A stretch of DNA of 6,366 bases, taken from positions 1 through 6,366 of the forward strand of contig JAITAI010000106.1 in assembly GCA_031284195.1 (NCBI GenBank), in the 5' to 3' direction. The notes under the pieces were generated by a model. It ran no database searches, was not told the DNA's origin, and worked only from the letters and a program-made list of their open reading frames with translations. The DNA is from Treponema sp. Its GTDB lineage: Bacteria; Spirochaetota; Spirochaetia; Treponematales; Breznakiellaceae. The stretch's first letter is position 1. Each line of letters begins with the position of its first letter. A program made the translations under genes and the position numbers. Below are positions 5,961 to 6,366 of the stretch, in pieces.

Positions 5961-6257
5961 ATGGCATTAATCGATCAGTATAATTTTGAACTTTTGAAAA
6001 ACGAAGCGGAAAAGTTAGTTTTTGATGAACTTGAACGGCAGCTTGCAGCCTTTGAAGGGGATATGTGCCGTTGTAATGACTGTGTGGCAGATATGGCTGC
6101 TATGGCTTTGAATATGGTAAAACCTCTGTACCGTTTTTCCCTCTTAGGGACCCTCTATGCGGCTCAAGCCATGGCTGATGAAGCCTATGCGGCAAGTGTA
6201 CGGGAGGCAGTCTCCATGGCAATTGAAAAAATACGGCTCAATCCTTCCCATGATTGA
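5961..6257 (+). CDS. ComFB-family small protein, possible c-di-GMP receptor
   Basis: A 98-residue, mostly helical cytoplasmic protein. The centre, MCRCNDCVADMAAMALNMVK (35-54), matches the ComFB (late competence protein) pattern of CxCxxC, an Asp, then ALN and a Tyr a few residues on. C36, C38 and C41 could bind zinc or another metal. The B. subtilis founder lies in the comF operon; cyanobacterial members have been reported to bind c-di-GMP. No competence gene is present here. The gene lies 81 nt after dnaB; AAGGG (5945-5949) is 11 nt before the ATG, with GAAGAA directly adjacent, so the ribosome binding site is only moderate. It may be the last gene of the operon or have its own promoter: TATATT and TACTAT occur at 5921-5931 without a convincing -35. 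Family call is good; function is inferred. Confidence 0.8.
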   Translation: MALIDQYNFELLKNEAEKLVFDELERQLAAFEGDMCRCNDCVADMAAMALNMVKPLYRFSLLGTLYAAQAMADEAYAASVREAVSMAIEKIRLNPSHD

Positions 6258-6288
6258 CGGCCCTCGTCAACGAGGTCTACACTGACGA
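6254..6288. repeat. Overlapping inverted repeats after the ComFB-family gene
   Basis: Three alternative hairpins share bases: TTGACG (6254-6259) with CGTCAA (6265-6270); CCTCG (6262-6266) with CGAGG (6271-6275) around a TCAA tetraloop; and TCGTCA (6264-6269) with TGACGA (6283-6288). They begin at the stop codon of the ComFB-family gene. No T-run follows, so a standard intrinsic terminator is not supported; a 3'-end structure or protein site is possible. Confidence 0.4.
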
Positions 6289-6297
6289 AGCATCGAG

Positions 6298-6366
6298 TTA
6301 ATCTACGCTTCCCTTAGGTTCCTGCTGCTCCCTGGTACGCATCGATTCTTCCCCAAGGAAAGGGGG
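6298..6366 (-). CDS. Possible 3' end of a convergent gene, running off the window edge
   Basis: On the minus strand, one frame is open from the window edge to a TAA at 6298-6300. Its 22 codons give a hydrophilic end, PPFLGEESMRTREQQEPKGSVD. The other two minus-strand frames are open for 20 and 16 codons before their own stops, so frame alone does not discriminate. The plus strand has stops in this stretch. I cannot recognise a family from so little sequence; the stretch may equally be intergenic. Confidence 0.2.
   Translation of the reverse strand, partial: PPFLGEESMRTREQQEPKGSVD

Noticed and set aside
6298..6350. Segment resembling part of a signal recognition particle RNA on the minus strand (AGGGAGCAGC)
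   Set aside because: Only the AGGGAGCAGC string matches. The preceding GGUCAGG strand and the closed GNRA-type tetraloop of SRP helix 8 are absent, so no SRP RNA can be folded here.

Overview
The window reads as ordinary chromosome of a spirochaete, most likely a Treponema-like species. The argument is gene order: rpsF, ssb, rpsR, a polytopic membrane protein, rplI and dnaB on one strand, which I recall as the treponemal arrangement. Base composition is near balanced by eye, higher than in Borrelia-type genomes. Genus-level placement is inference; no rRNA or marker comparison was possible.

Layout. Positions 1-58 hold only a small inverted repeat and no clear gene. A gene for a divergent HD-GYP protein, the fold of cyclic di-GMP phosphodiesterases, lies on the minus strand (59-973). 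A questionable 72-codon minus-strand ORF (1004-1222) with a good ribosome binding site lies just upstream of it. An AT-rich divergent control region (1223-1599) follows. It contains a perfect 12-bp inverted repeat just past a candidate leftward promoter, a good sigma70-like promoter for rpsF, and a hairpin plus T-run in the rpsF leader that looks like an attenuator. A compact plus-strand cluster then runs from 1600 to 5879: S6, SSB, S18, a DUF2232/YybS-like membrane protein, L9 and the replicative helicase DnaB. Gaps are 10-52 nt, so it is probably one operon. A small ComFB-family gene follows at 5961-6257. The last 109 nt carry overlapping inverted repeats and perhaps the 3' end of a convergent minus-strand gene.

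Function. S6 and S18 bind each other on the small-subunit platform, L9 sits on the large subunit, SSB coats single-stranded DNA, and DnaB unwinds the fork. The cluster therefore couples ribosome and replisome components, as in many bacteria. The two flanking genes may share a theme: HD-GYP proteins hydrolyse c-di-GMP, and some ComFB-family proteins have been reported to bind it. That link is inference. I found no mobile element, CRISPR array, tRNA, rRNA or intein. The most useful leads are in the 1223-1599 control region and the c-di-GMP pairing, not a wholly new system.
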